Below, one piece after another: positions 17,162-26,108 of a DNA stretch of 64,000 bases. Numbering within the stretch: the first letter of the stretch is position 1; each line of letters opens with the position of its first letter. The DNA lies in NCBI RefSeq assembly GCF_011059145.1, contig NZ_JAALLT010000004.1:186001-250000 (forward strand), in the 5' to 3' direction. Under the pieces are notes generated by a model. That model saw only the letters and a list, made by a program, of their open reading frames with translations. It ran no database searches and was not told the origin of the DNA. The DNA comes from Halalkalibaculum roseum (lineage in GTDB: Bacteria; Bacteroidota; Rhodothermia; Balneolales; Balneolaceae). Position numbers and translations under genes: made by a program.

Positions 17162-17885
17162 AAGTCATACAATAATAAAATACCTTAAAAAGATGTAGAC
17201 AATTTTATTCTATCCAGACGAAACATTCCGCAGCAGAGCGGATGATGCTAATTTCATGGCGGATGAGATCCCTCCACTAGCGGTCGGGATGACACCTAAA
17301 AAGGCCAAGCGGGGTTTATAAAATTATAGGCTAATAAAATCAGTGGACTCATTAAAATAGTCAATCAATCTATTAACTGTACACGACACACTGATCACTG
17401 CAAAACGGGGGTCCGGGGGTATTGTGGGAAAGACTAGTGCAAAAAAATAAGTTTCACTGTAACAGATAAATGGACTTCCAATCCTACAAGCATCAATTGG
17501 TTGAGGAATAGCATGATTTTGCAAAATACGTGAGAAATCACAAAAACCGCTCACACAGTGAGCATTGTTTTTGTGTACACGTACGGGCAAACCATGCCCG
17601 AAAGCAATTGCAGCCGGGAGCTTTTTCCCAAAGGGATCCCTGTGGGAGGTTACTTTTGGCGGTCCAAAAGTAACATGAATTAGCTATTCAACAAATTTAG
17701 AAGAATGTTTAGACTTTACCACAGCTAATTATTCCGCAGCAGAGCAGCGGAATGAGAGAGGTAAATTTCATCTTCCGGCGCTCAGCTCTGGAAACTAAAT
17801 TACATAAATATTTAAAAGCTAAGCAGAGAAAAGAGGAAAACTAAGGTTAACTACAGCTTTCCTCTAACCTCCAACTTCCAGCCTT
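17162..17885. repeat. Repeat-rich gene-free region
   Basis: This 724-base gap holds several repeat-like blocks. CATTCCGCAGCAGAGCGGA at 17225 recurs as ATTCCGCAGCAGAGCAGCGGA at 17730. There is a block GAGATCCCTCC...GGTCGGGATGACA near 17266, and a perfect 11-bp inverted repeat GTTACTTTTGG-CGGT-CCAAAAGTAAC at 17649-17674. The leftward 88-codon frame at 17324-17590 has odd composition and no family resemblance, so I do not call it a gene. The blocks look like remnants of dispersed palindromic elements, with no transposase. Confidence 0.6.
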
Positions 17886-19172
17886 CTAAAACGACTTATT
17901 AAACCGCTCACTCGCTGCTTTCTTCAGGCTCTCTCTATGATCGGGATGCGCAATATCAATCAGAGCTTTGGCACGCTGGTGCAGGTTTTTACCGTACAAA
18001 TTCGCTACTCCATATTCGGTTACTACATAATGCACGTGGGCACGTGTGGTTACCACGCCGGCCCCCTGCTTCAGATGCGGAACAATCTTGCTTTCACCTT
18101 TCCCGGTAACCGAAGGCAATGCAATAATAGGCTTACCGCCCTCACTCAGAGAAGCGCCCCTGATGAAGTCCATCTGACCGCCAACCCCGGAATAATGATA
18201 GGTACCGATGGAGTCGGCACAGACCTGTCCTGTGATATCCACCTCAATAGCACTGTTGATGGCCGTAACTTTTGGATTTTTACGAATAACGGCCGTGTCG
18301 TTCACATAGGCCACATCCAGCATGGAAATCATCGGATTATCATCTACAAAATCGTACAGCTCACGGCTACCCATCACAAAACTGGCTACAATCTTTTCCG
18401 GGTGTTTTGCTTTTTTCTTGCCGGTAATCACACCTTTTTCAACCAATTCAATTACCCCATCACTGAACATCTCTGTATGAATGCCAAGGTCCTTATGATT
18501 ACCCAGTGCTTTCAAGACTGCATTTGGTATGGCACCGATACCCATTTGCAAGGTGGCCCCGTCTTCAACCAGTTCAGCACAGTTGTTACCTATCTGCTGT
18601 TCAATTTTAGTGGGATCGGGAATATTGAGCTCGTGCAGTTCTTCATCTGTCTCTACGAGGGCATTAAATCGACTGGCATGAAAGATTCCGTCGCCATGGG
18701 TTCTCGGCATATTGGGATTGACCAGGGCTATGGCTTTCTTTGCTGATTGAAGCGCGGCACGGGAGGCATCCACAGATACCCCCAGAGAACAATAGCCGTG
18801 TTTATCGGGTGGAGAAACCTGAACCAGGGCCATATCGATTGGGAGAATATTTTTTCTGAACAGGCCCGGCACTTCACTAAGGAAAATGGGCAGGTAATCG
18901 GCGCTGCCTTTGTTTACCGCTTTCCGGACATTGGAACCGACAAAAAGGGCGTTGGTATGAAAAGTGTCGCTATACTCCGGCTTCACATAGGGTGCATCCC
19001 CTTCCGTATGGAGGTGTATCACTTCAATATGCTCCAGTTCAGGAGCCCGGTCTGCCATTGCATTAATGAGAGGTTGTGGCGCGGCTGCAACACTGTGAAC
19101 AAATACCCGGTCTCCTGAATTGATCAGTTTAACGGCTTCTTCGGCTGTGGTATACTTATCTTTAAATGACAT
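17886..19172 (-). CDS. Acetyl-CoA hydrolase/transferase-family CoA-transferase
   Basis: A 428-residue class I-type CoA-transferase of the Cat1/4-hydroxybutyrate CoA-transferase family. The N-terminal half begins TAEEAVKLINSGDRVFVH. The C-terminal half contains the catalytic Glu in G-I-H-T-E-M-F-S-D-G and the glycine-rich G-V-G-G-Q-M-D-F-I-R-G. The closing A-H-V-H-Y-V-V-T-E-Y-G-V-A-N-L-Y-G-K-N motif is diagnostic. It moves CoA between acetate (or another short acid) and acyl-CoA. Substrate is not predictable; acetyl-CoA:succinate, propionate or 4-hydroxybutyrate are options. It lies 50 bases downstream of two small membrane proteins on the same strand. Confidence 0.93.
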   Translation of the reverse strand: MSFKDKYTTAEEAVKLINSGDRVFVHSVAAAPQPLINAMADRAPELEHIEVIHLHTEGDAPYVKPEYSDTFHTNALFVGSNVRKAVNKGSADYLPIFLSEVPGLFRKNILPIDMALVQVSPPDKHGYCSLGVSVDASRAALQSAKKAIALVNPNMPRTHGDGIFHASRFNALVETDEELHELNIPDPTKIEQQIGNNCAELVEDGATLQMGIGAIPNAVLKALGNHKDLGIHTEMFSDGVIELVEKGVITGKKKAKHPEKIVASFVMGSRELYDFVDDNPMISMLDVAYVNDTAVIRKNPKVTAINSAIEVDITGQVCADSIGTYHYSGVGGQMDFIRGASLSEGGKPIIALPSVTGKGESKIVPHLKQGAGVVTTRAHVHYVVTEYGVANLYGKNLHQRAKALIDIAHPDHRESLKKAASERFNKSF

Positions 19173-19222
19173 GTATTCGATGATTATACTATTAATAATT
19201 TCTTCCTAGTGGCAGACTTTAT

Positions 19223-19636
19223 TCACTCCCTTGACCGGTAGGTAACAATACGGTTCCAGTGTAACGAAATAAATAAAATAACTGCCGCCAGCTCAAATGA
19301 TCTTCCTATTTGACTCAGCGGAAAATCCGCTTGTAACAGGTTATTCATAACTACAAAGATGATGCCAAGGTTTAGGAAAACGACCATTAATATCGCAGGC
19401 AGTTTCTTTCCTCGCTGAGGACTTTGAAGAAATCTCGGAAGCATCCAATAACCGGTGCCAAGGGTAAGCTGAATAATCCAACCGAAAATGGTTATCTCGA
19501 TGTGAAGAGGAAGCAGCTGCCAGACAGCCGGGTGCAAAGGATAGGCTTTGTGGATTAGCATCGCGGCTCCCATAAGTGTACCCAGGAAAAGATAGATCAA
19601 CGAACTGCGAATCATCCAGCGGCTGATTATCGGCAT
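19223..19636 (-). CDS. Small membrane protein resembling part of haem-copper oxidase subunit I
   Basis: A 137-residue protein with four predicted helices. The segment PLHIEITIFGWIIQLTLG followed by G-Y-W-M-L-P-R aligns by eye with the CcoN segment in this window (PLHTNAVIFAFAGNAIFYG...Y-Y-S-L-P-R, about residue 60 of the protein starting at 47214). In CcoN that region carries a haem b ligand His. This suggests a stand-alone haem- or quinone-binding membrane module. The start overlaps the preceding stop by one base (TAATG). It is the third gene of a tightly coupled trio with a paralogue and a DUF3565 protein. Function unknown. Confidence 0.8.
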   Translation of the reverse strand: MPIISRWMIRSSLIYLFLGTLMGAAMLIHKAYPLHPAVWQLLPLHIEITIFGWIIQLTLGTGYWMLPRFLQSPQRGKKLPAILMVVFLNLGIIFVVMNNLLQADFPLSQIGRSFELAAVILFISLHWNRIVTYRSRE

Positions 19637-20100
19637 TACGAGTTCTCCCTCTTCTTTTTTCTTTCTCTTTGCCGCTTTCTTTTTTTCCGCTGCTGCTTTT
19701 TAGACATGATGCGCGGCCACATCTCAATAATGTAGAAGCCTACAGCCAAAACCTGGAGTAAAGCTGAAAGCACCAAGATAACACTCCATACAGCCGCTGC
19801 ATTACCGATTGACATAGGTTCTGAAATGATCCTGAGAACCAAGCCGGTATTTAAACAGAAAAAGGTAAGCCATCCCCAGAGTTGCGCCTTAAATCCCTCC
19901 TCCCGGTTTCTTCCCGGGAACATCCAGATAGAGACCCCGAAAATAATCTGGGTAATCCACCCCACCATCAGCATATGCCAGAATAAAGGCATTAGTCCGG
20001 GAATGACCTGGCTCCCCATTTCAAGGGCAAGCGAAGCTATCATAGAAAGGGCAAAGAAAATCATCCCAGCCTTAATAAATGTACGACTAATAAGAGGCAT
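19636..20100 (-). CDS. Small membrane protein resembling part of haem-copper oxidase subunit I, paralogue
   Basis: A 154-residue protein with four predicted helices (about 10-30, 36-58, 70-90 and 100-125). It contains FWHMLMVGWITQIIFGVSIW then M-F-P, the same H-x7-9-G-x4-G-x3-W/Y-x-x-P pattern as its downstream neighbour. The two are probably diverged copies that might form a heterodimer. The C-terminus is extremely basic (a run of Lys/Arg/Gln/Glu from about residue 132) and faces the cytoplasm if the helix count is right. It overlaps the DUF3565 stop by one base (TGATG). Confidence 0.8.
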   Translation of the reverse strand: MPLISRTFIKAGMIFFALSMIASLALEMGSQVIPGLMPLFWHMLMVGWITQIIFGVSIWMFPGRNREEGFKAQLWGWLTFFCLNTGLVLRIISEPMSIGNAAAVWSVILVLSALLQVLAVGFYIIEMWPRIMSKKQQRKKRKRQRERKKKRENS

Positions 20101-20309
20101 CAGGGCTCAAAGTCCTTCACTTCATTGCGATCGCATTTTTTACAATCCAATGGATAACCGATGTGTGCCTGTCGCCCGGTTTTACTGACAACCCAAGGGC
20201 GCAGCTGCCATGGAGGTGCATGACGAACGTGCTGCGTATGGCCACAGGAAAGCTTGGCTACCCAATCTTCTTCATCATCCTCAAAAAAGTCAATAATTCG
20301 TTGGTTCAT
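20100..20309 (-). CDS. DUF3565 small zinc-ribbon-like protein
   Basis: A 69-residue cytoplasmic protein matching the DUF3565 pattern: I-I-D-F-F-E-D-D-E-E-D-W-V-A-K-L-S-C-G-H, then TQHVRHAPPWQLRPWV, then L-D-C-K-K-C. The C-G-H and C-x-x-C groups could hold one zinc. The biochemical role of DUF3565 is unknown. Here it is translationally coupled to two short oxidase-I-like membrane proteins, which hints at a role in low-oxygen or membrane redox physiology (inference). Confidence 0.85.
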   Translation of the reverse strand: MNQRIIDFFEDDEEDWVAKLSCGHTQHVRHAPPWQLRPWVVSKTGRQAHIGYPLDCKKCDRNEVKDFEP

Positions 20310-20375
20310 GTGAGGATAACTAAAGGTATTTATAGAAAAGATGAAATCGTTCTATCCATAATCATCAAATTCGAA

Positions 20376-20828
20376 TTATTTTCTTGCCTTACTGATCTCT
20401 TTTCTGAATGCAGTATGACAATCAACGCAACCTTGCTGAACAATTTTATAGTGATGTAAAATATCATTCATTTTCTTTTGTTGTGCCGCTTGCGCAATGG
20501 AATCTGCATGGCGATGCACAACCATATCAAAACTGATAAAGCGCTGCATCTCTTCCCCAAGCGTATTTTTCACCAATTTTTTATCTTCTTCGGTCATAAC
20601 CGGATGTTCAGCGATTGATTTTCCGCCTTTTTCAATCACTGCAAAATCTTCGGTGTAGATTCCTTCATCGATGGTATACATGTCACTGAGCAACACCCTC
20701 ATCATGGGTACAAGGGGCATCGTTTTGGGTTGCACAGTCGTCAATTCAGACTGAAATGCCATAACTGTAAAAGCCAAAAGTAATGTTATCACTATTAAAT
20801 GCAGACTACGATCCATTTTTTTGGGCAT
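20376..20828 (-). CDS. Exported cytochrome c'-like protein with one C-terminal haem
   Basis: A 150-residue protein with an N-terminal signal sequence (about 10-25) and a single haem motif, Cys134-V-D-Cys137-His138 (GCVDCHTAFRKEI), at the extreme C-terminus. A C-terminal CxxCH after a four-helix bundle is the mark of class II cytochromes (cytochrome c', c-556). Cytochrome c' proteins bind NO and can protect against it. The gene is divergent from the multiheme cytochrome cluster across a 421-base region that contains a candidate NO-regulator operator. A role in NO binding is inferred from family and context. Confidence 0.85.
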   Translation of the reverse strand: MPKKMDRSLHLIVITLLLAFTVMAFQSELTTVQPKTMPLVPMMRVLLSDMYTIDEGIYTEDFAVIEKGGKSIAEHPVMTEEDKKLVKNTLGEEMQRFISFDMVVHRHADSIAQAAQQKKMNDILHHYKIVQQGCVDCHTAFRKEISKARK

Positions 20829-21249
20829 GACGGTAAATTTTTATTGCTTGACGATTTTGGGATCCTTTCAAACCATATTCAAATCAGAATTAAATCAACC
20901 GGTACACATCAGGTGATATCATTTTTAAAAAAATGTATCCGGGGGACCTCGAGAATGTTTTCAAAACCAAAGTTCTACAGGCACCATTAATTATGCCGTT
21001 CAATTACAAAATTAAGTACGCTTCCGGTCTTCAGATTACAGACATGCCTTTCTCCATTTTTTTTAGAATTTGCCCGGTTCTGATTTGAGGTTTTCCTTGC
21101 CGGGTGAATCTCGGGATACTCAAAGGGTATGCCTGCATGCATATCCTGATGCCTGATCACATTTAATTCCTACTTATCTCAATTTTTTGTTAGTAAAATT
21201 TAGAGAATCTTTTATTTTAAGACAAAATAGTATTTAATATTATTTACTT
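20829..21249. other. Divergent promoter region between two cytochrome genes
   Basis: No gene is seen. The region separates the leftward cytochrome c' gene from the rightward multiheme cluster. Its right end is strongly AT-rich and holds the candidate operator at 21218-21235. Two copies of GCATGCATAT/GCATATCC near 21130-21145 are the only other pattern noticed. Confidence 0.5.
21218..21235 (+). promoter_or_regulatory. Degenerate TAAGA-N8-TCTTA operator before the multiheme cytochrome
   Basis: TAAGACAAAATAGTATTT has a perfect left half (TAAGA), the correct 8-base spacer and a degenerate right half (TATTT for TCTTA). It ends 14 bases before the ATG at 21250, nearly the same distance as the perfect sites before the nos cytochrome gene (13 bases) and the first Rrf2 gene (17 bases). 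Confidence 0.5.
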
Positions 21250-23340
21250 ATGGAACCACTCGCCTCCGAATCTTCCGGTGATCAACATTGGACTAAAATG
21301 CTACTCATTTTGGTATCCGGGTTTTTGATTTTTGAGACCCTCACCGGATTATCAATTTACCTTCTGCCTTTTAGCATCGGCAACCAGTTCATCGTACTGA
21401 TACATACCCTGATCGGGGTAATATTCTGCATCCCGTATATCTATTACCAAGTTGAGCACTGGCTTAGGTACCGCAGCCGGCCGCTCAACGATATTAAATT
21501 GACCGGATATGTTTCCATGATTGTTGCGGTATCCGCAATGGTTTCCGGAATCATACTGACCTGGCAAGCATTGTTCGCTCCCGGCATTAGCTATTTCTGG
21601 AATAAAATTCACATCCTTTCCACGTTTGCATTATTGGCTTCTCTAATTCCCCATATTTCGTTGATCCTTTGGCGCGACTACAGAGCACGTAAGAAAGAGC
21701 CAATGGAAGACCGTATTGCAGCCGAAAAAAAATATGGAGTCAATACCCTGATGGCGGTTCTGGTACAATTTGCCCTCGTTCTGCTGTTTATTTACGCTTT
21801 CGAACCAACACCGGTAAACAACCAGCTACCTGCAGATTATCACCATCTGGATGAAAATGGTGATCGACCCTTTGCCCCTAGCCTGGCTACTACGGCTGAT
21901 GGTCAAGGAATAGATGATATTCTCCTGGGAGGGTCGGAATCCTGCAGCAGCTCTGGCTGCCACGAACAGATTGGCAAAGAGTGGGAAGCCAGTGCTCATC
22001 GCTATTCAGCCATGGATCCTGCCTTCCGCGCGGTGCAAAATGCCATGGGCAACCAGAAGGGACCGATGTCTACCCGATATTGCGGTGGGTGTCACGATCC
22101 GATTTCTCTTTTTTCAGGTACCAAGAACATGTTCAGCGACAGCCTGACCAACAAAACCGGTCTGGAGGAAGGAGTATCTTGCGTTTCCTGCCATGCCATC
22201 CAGCAGGCAGATGTATCCGGCAATGCTGAATATGTAATCGCACCCCCGGAGAGATATATTTTTGAATTGAAAGATGGGAAAGCGGCAAAATTAATCAGCG
22301 ATTTTCTGATCAGGGCTTACCCCAAAAAGCACATTGAAACCTTCCAGAGGCCACTATTCAAAACACCTGAATTCTGCGCCACCTGTCACAAACAATTTAT
22401 CGATGAAGAAGTGAATAATGTGGGTTGGGTTCAGCTACAAAACCAATTTGACAACTGGAGAAAAAGTCGATGGAATCACCCCAAGGAACCGATGAAAACT
22501 GTGGAATGCCGCGAATGTCATATGCCGCTTGTCGACTCTTTCGACCCGGCAAAAGGTGATCCACTAGATTATAATCGTTCCAAAGAGGATGGAAAACACC
22601 GAAGCCATAGATTTTTGGGTGCCAACCAGATGGTGCCTACCCTACTGGACCTGCCCGGGGCGGAAGATCATGTAAAACTGGTTGAGGAATGGCTGCGAGG
22701 AGAAATTGAAATTCCTGAAATTGCTGATAAATGGGAAAGCGGACCTGCTATACCCATAAAACTGGTGGCACCGGGGGAAATAGAAAGCGGCAGCGATCTG
22801 AATATGAGTGTGGTAATAACGAATAATAAAACCGGACATAATTTCCCAACCGGTCCGCTGGATGTTATTCAGGCTTGGCTGGAAATTGTCGTTACCGACC
22901 AGGATGGCAATACGATTTACGCCTCAGGTACGCTTGATGAAAAACACTTTATCAAACCGGGAGCTTTTATTTTTAAAGCGGAACCTGTCGATGAGTATAA
23001 TAATATTATCGATCGGCATAATCTTTGGGAAATGGTTGGCGTTCGCTACAGTCGTGCACTCTTTCCTGGACATTCTGACAATGCCAATTTTGAAATACCT
23101 GTTCCCGATTCACTGAGTGCTAAGGAAAATCTTGCCATTCACATTCCATCTAATAAACTCCGTAATTGTGAATCTTCAACTACGTTGACAATCTCAGCAA
23201 AGCTGCAGTATCGAAAAATCAACCAGTATCTGATGAATGCTGTCTTTGGCAATGTTTATGATGATCCTACCGCACACATAACTACGCTATCATCCGATCG
23301 TAAAGAGATTAAAGTCATTCCGAAACTTTCATCCCGATAA
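21250..23340 (+). CDS. Membrane-anchored pentahaem cytochrome c (cytochrome c554-like)
   Basis: A 696-residue protein. Four to five transmembrane helices (about 17-40, 47-67, 80-108, 118-138 and 170-190) contain several His residues and may bind b haem. The periplasmic part carries five haem motifs: an unusual C-SSSG-CH (Cys232-Cys237-His238) and CGGCH (278), CVSCH (311), CATCH (376) and CRECH (420). After about residue 500 a beta-rich domain follows (VVITNNKTGHNFPTG). The first haem region (W-E-A-S-A-H) resembles cytochrome c554 domains, which accept electrons in nitrogen-compound oxidation. It heads a cluster with CRTAC1, TPR and ketoacyl-synthase-like genes. A quinol-linked electron-transfer role is likely; the substrate is unknown. 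Confidence 0.88.
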   Translation: MEPLASESSGDQHWTKMLLILVSGFLIFETLTGLSIYLLPFSIGNQFIVLIHTLIGVIFCIPYIYYQVEHWLRYRSRPLNDIKLTGYVSMIVAVSAMVSGIILTWQALFAPGISYFWNKIHILSTFALLASLIPHISLILWRDYRARKKEPMEDRIAAEKKYGVNTLMAVLVQFALVLLFIYAFEPTPVNNQLPADYHHLDENGDRPFAPSLATTADGQGIDDILLGGSESCSSSGCHEQIGKEWEASAHRYSAMDPAFRAVQNAMGNQKGPMSTRYCGGCHDPISLFSGTKNMFSDSLTNKTGLEEGVSCVSCHAIQQADVSGNAEYVIAPPERYIFELKDGKAAKLISDFLIRAYPKKHIETFQRPLFKTPEFCATCHKQFIDEEVNNVGWVQLQNQFDNWRKSRWNHPKEPMKTVECRECHMPLVDSFDPAKGDPLDYNRSKEDGKHRSHRFLGANQMVPTLLDLPGAEDHVKLVEEWLRGEIEIPEIADKWESGPAIPIKLVAPGEIESGSDLNMSVVITNNKTGHNFPTGPLDVIQAWLEIVVTDQDGNTIYASGTLDEKHFIKPGAFIFKAEPVDEYNNIIDRHNLWEMVGVRYSRALFPGHSDNANFEIPVPDSLSAKENLAIHIPSNKLRNCESSTTLTISAKLQYRKINQYLMNAVFGNVYDDPTAHITTLSSDRKEIKVIPKLSSR

Positions 23341-23346
23341 CTCATT

Positions 23347-25125
23347 ATGCCACGTAGAAAAAAGAAAATAATCATAACATCGCTATTTATGGCCAGCGCT
23401 GTTATCGTTGCAGCCTGGAGCCTTTGGAATGAAGAGGAAAAAAGCCGTTATGTTCCGGGCAGTATGGTCGAAGGATTAACGAATCGCCTTAATCGAGAGA
23501 TACCGGAAAACTACAAACCTGTATCATTCAAAGACGTAACAAGTGCAGCAGGCATTGAATTCACACATTTCAATAGTGCTCGTACATCCCAGCTTCCGGA
23601 AGATATGGGATCGGGAGTGGCATGGTTTGATTATAATAATGACGGCTGGGATGATTTGTTGCTGCTGAATTTTTCTACGCCCCTCGGAGAACAGACGGGA
23701 ACCGACTCAACAGTAAAAAGAAATAGCTCGTTATTTAAAAACAATCAAGACGGGACCTTCGAAGACGTCAGCCAGCAAGCCGGTTTGGACCTCAATGCCC
23801 GTGCCATGGGAATAGCTTCCGGGGATTACAATAATGACGGTTGGCAGGATCTTTTTATAACTGCCTTCGGCGAAAATATGCTGTTTCGGAACAATGGTGA
23901 CGGTACTTTTTCCGATGTCTCTAAACTTACCGGAATCAGCGGTGAAAAGGGGTTCTGGGCAGGAGCTTCCTGGGCAGACTATGACCGCGATGGTGACCTC
24001 GACCTTTATGTAACCGGTTATGTAAAGTACATTGATTTCGGGCTTACCGATGAAGATCTGGCTGCAGAGGAACCGCCAAGCATTAATCCCTCCTCATTCC
24101 GTCCTGAAAGAAATCTCTTTTATCGAAATAACGGGAATGGAACCTTCACGGAAGTGGCAAAAGAAGCCGGAATAGTCAATGAATCCGGACGCAGTTTATC
24201 AGCTAGTTGGGTAGATATAAATAACGATTTCTGGCCTGATTTATATGTAGCCAATGATGTATCGGATAACATACTATACATTAACCGTCAGGATGGGACC
24301 TTTGAAGATTTCAGTCACAGCGCCCATGTAGCTGATTATCGGGGCGCCATGGGAATAGCAACGGGAGACTGGGATACCGATGGCGACATGGATCTATTCA
24401 TAACGCACTGGATTGCCCAGGAAAACGCACTCTACACCAACCGATGGGTAGATACCTTGGCAAGCAGGGGTCAGGGGCGACTGCAATTTAAAGATGATTC
24501 CGCCATACATGGCCTGGGACAATCTTCCCTGGACTTTGTTAGCTGGGCAACTTCTTTTGCCGATTTCGACCTTGACAGCCGACCTGACCTGTTTGTGGTT
24601 AATGGCAGTACATTTCAATACCCGGATAACCCATCCAAACTTAAGCCGATGACAGACCAGATATACTGGAACAGTGGTAATAAAGCAGGTTATTTTGACG
24701 TATCAGCGGTCAGTGGCCCATATTTCAAAGAAGAACACGTAGGTCGAGGTGCCGCTTATTCTGATTATGACCACGACGGTGACATCGATCTGTTCATCCT
24801 AAACCATAATGGACCGGGAATATTACTGAATAATGAGCAAGACCTGGGCAATAACTGGCTCGCAGTCAGGCTCGAACAAACCGGTACCAGTCTCCTGCAT
24901 GGCACACGAATTCGTGCGGTTTCAGACGGTATCTCCCAAATTCGACAACTTGCATCTCAAAGCTCCTATCTATCCCAGAACAGTATGGTCTCGCATTTTG
25001 GTCTGGGTAAGCATCAGATGGTTGATACCCTGGAGATCATTTTGCCAGACGGGCACCGTGAGATATTCACGAATATACAACCAAATCAAATATTTAAAGT
25101 AACACCGAATGCAAAAAATCTCTGA
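23347..25125 (+). CDS. CRTAC1-family protein (VCBS/FG-GAP repeats plus ASPIC/UnbV domain)
   Basis: A 592-residue exported protein. A single N-terminal hydrophobic segment (about 7-25) anchors or exports it. Seven VCBS/FG-GAP-type repeats follow, each with a calcium-binding D-x-N/D-x-D-G-x-x-D-L core (for example DYNNDGWDDL and DYDRDGDLDL), predicted to form a beta-propeller. Residues 500-590 are an ASPIC/UnbV domain ending in L-P-D-G. It starts six bases after the multiheme cytochrome stop, so the two are co-transcribed. CRTAC1 proteins often accompany multiheme cytochromes and TPR proteins in Bacteroidota and Planctomycetota; their function there is unknown. Confidence 0.92.
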   Translation: MPRRKKKIIITSLFMASAVIVAAWSLWNEEEKSRYVPGSMVEGLTNRLNREIPENYKPVSFKDVTSAAGIEFTHFNSARTSQLPEDMGSGVAWFDYNNDGWDDLLLLNFSTPLGEQTGTDSTVKRNSSLFKNNQDGTFEDVSQQAGLDLNARAMGIASGDYNNDGWQDLFITAFGENMLFRNNGDGTFSDVSKLTGISGEKGFWAGASWADYDRDGDLDLYVTGYVKYIDFGLTDEDLAAEEPPSINPSSFRPERNLFYRNNGNGTFTEVAKEAGIVNESGRSLSASWVDINNDFWPDLYVANDVSDNILYINRQDGTFEDFSHSAHVADYRGAMGIATGDWDTDGDMDLFITHWIAQENALYTNRWVDTLASRGQGRLQFKDDSAIHGLGQSSLDFVSWATSFADFDLDSRPDLFVVNGSTFQYPDNPSKLKPMTDQIYWNSGNKAGYFDVSAVSGPYFKEEHVGRGAAYSDYDHDGDIDLFILNHNGPGILLNNEQDLGNNWLAVRLEQTGTSLLHGTRIRAVSDGISQIRQLASQSSYLSQNSMVSHFGLGKHQMVDTLEIILPDGHREIFTNIQPNQIFKVTPNAKNL

Positions 25126-25142
25126 TAAACTGACTACTTCAC

Positions 25143-26015
25143 ATGAATAGGACTTTCATTACTCTTTTTGCGCTTTTGGGATTGGCCTTTCTAGCAGTGA
25201 CAATTTTAAAATTCGGGCCAAAAGAAGAGCTAGCCGGGGGAGTGACAACAGATACAGTAACACAGACGAACTCAGAAGAAGCAAAGTCCAAGGTTCTTGA
25301 TTTTTGGAATTATTACAATAATGCCACCGATTTCCGTACCCGGTCACAATATCCGGAAGCCATCAAATATTATCGCTTAGCCTTGGAGATCGATTCCACT
25401 CATAAAAACTCCCTGTATTATCTTGGTAATATGTATTTGGCAAATAGTAATTTCAAACAGGCTGAGAAAACATGGAAGACTCTCACTGAATCTCATAACA
25501 ATAGTGCCCGCGGCCATTTACAATTAGGAAATCTGTACAGCTGCAGACAGGAAAATAATTCCCTATACGACCTAGGTCAGGCTTCAACTCATTTTCAGGC
25601 AGCATTCCGTCTAAATAGCGAAGAGACTGGTCCGCTTTTACAACTTGCCAAGATTGATTTGATTCGCGGCGACATTGAGACCTCTGAACGCTTATTGAAA
25701 GATGTAACATCCAGCAACTTTAGAAGTATGGAAGCTTATTATTTGTTAGGCTATCTGGCATGGAAGAGGGGTAATCTCAAACAAGCACAACAGCAGTTTG
25801 GACAGGCCGTTTCGATACATTCACAAAGTGAAAGTGCACCCTCCAATATTGGTGAAGGAGAAACCAAATCGGGTAATTCGCCTATGATTTCCGATTCCTT
25901 TCGTTGTGGCCTTCTTTCAGAATTCATTACCGAACAGATGCTGAACAAACCCGCGGATCAGTTTGAAGTTGAAGCTGTCTACCAACCACTTAATTCTGAG
26001 CTGTTAACGTATTGA
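25143..26015 (+). CDS. Membrane-anchored TPR protein
   Basis: A 290-residue protein with an N-terminal hydrophobic anchor (about 4-22), a short Thr-rich linker and at least four tetratricopeptide repeats (about 55-230). Clear repeat cores are YPEAIKYYRLALEIDSTHKN, SLYYLGNMYLANSNFKQAEK and YLLGYLAWKRGNLKQAQQQF. It starts 17 bases after the CRTAC1 gene and is the third gene of the cluster. It probably acts as a periplasmic scaffold for the cytochrome and CRTAC1 proteins, by analogy with other TPR neighbours of multiheme enzymes. Confidence 0.9.
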   Translation: MNRTFITLFALLGLAFLAVTILKFGPKEELAGGVTTDTVTQTNSEEAKSKVLDFWNYYNNATDFRTRSQYPEAIKYYRLALEIDSTHKNSLYYLGNMYLANSNFKQAEKTWKTLTESHNNSARGHLQLGNLYSCRQENNSLYDLGQASTHFQAAFRLNSEETGPLLQLAKIDLIRGDIETSERLLKDVTSSNFRSMEAYYLLGYLAWKRGNLKQAQQQFGQAVSIHSQSESAPSNIGEGETKSGNSPMISDSFRCGLLSEFITEQMLNKPADQFEVEAVYQPLNSELLTY

Positions 26016-26108
26016 TACTAACCCACTAACCACCTTTTCTATATATGGCATATAACTGATACGTAGAACCACGGAAAAAATCCAACCAACTATTTCTACC
26101 CCACTCCC

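Noticed and set aside
9755-17399. Shared 15-mer GACACACTGATCACT at 9755 and 17385
   Set aside because: About one or two such 15-base matches are expected by chance in 64 kb, so it is not evidence of a repeat.
17324-17590. Leftward 88-codon frame in the repeat-rich gap
   Set aside because: Made of repeat blocks, Cys/His/Pro-rich without any domain; most likely a chance frame.
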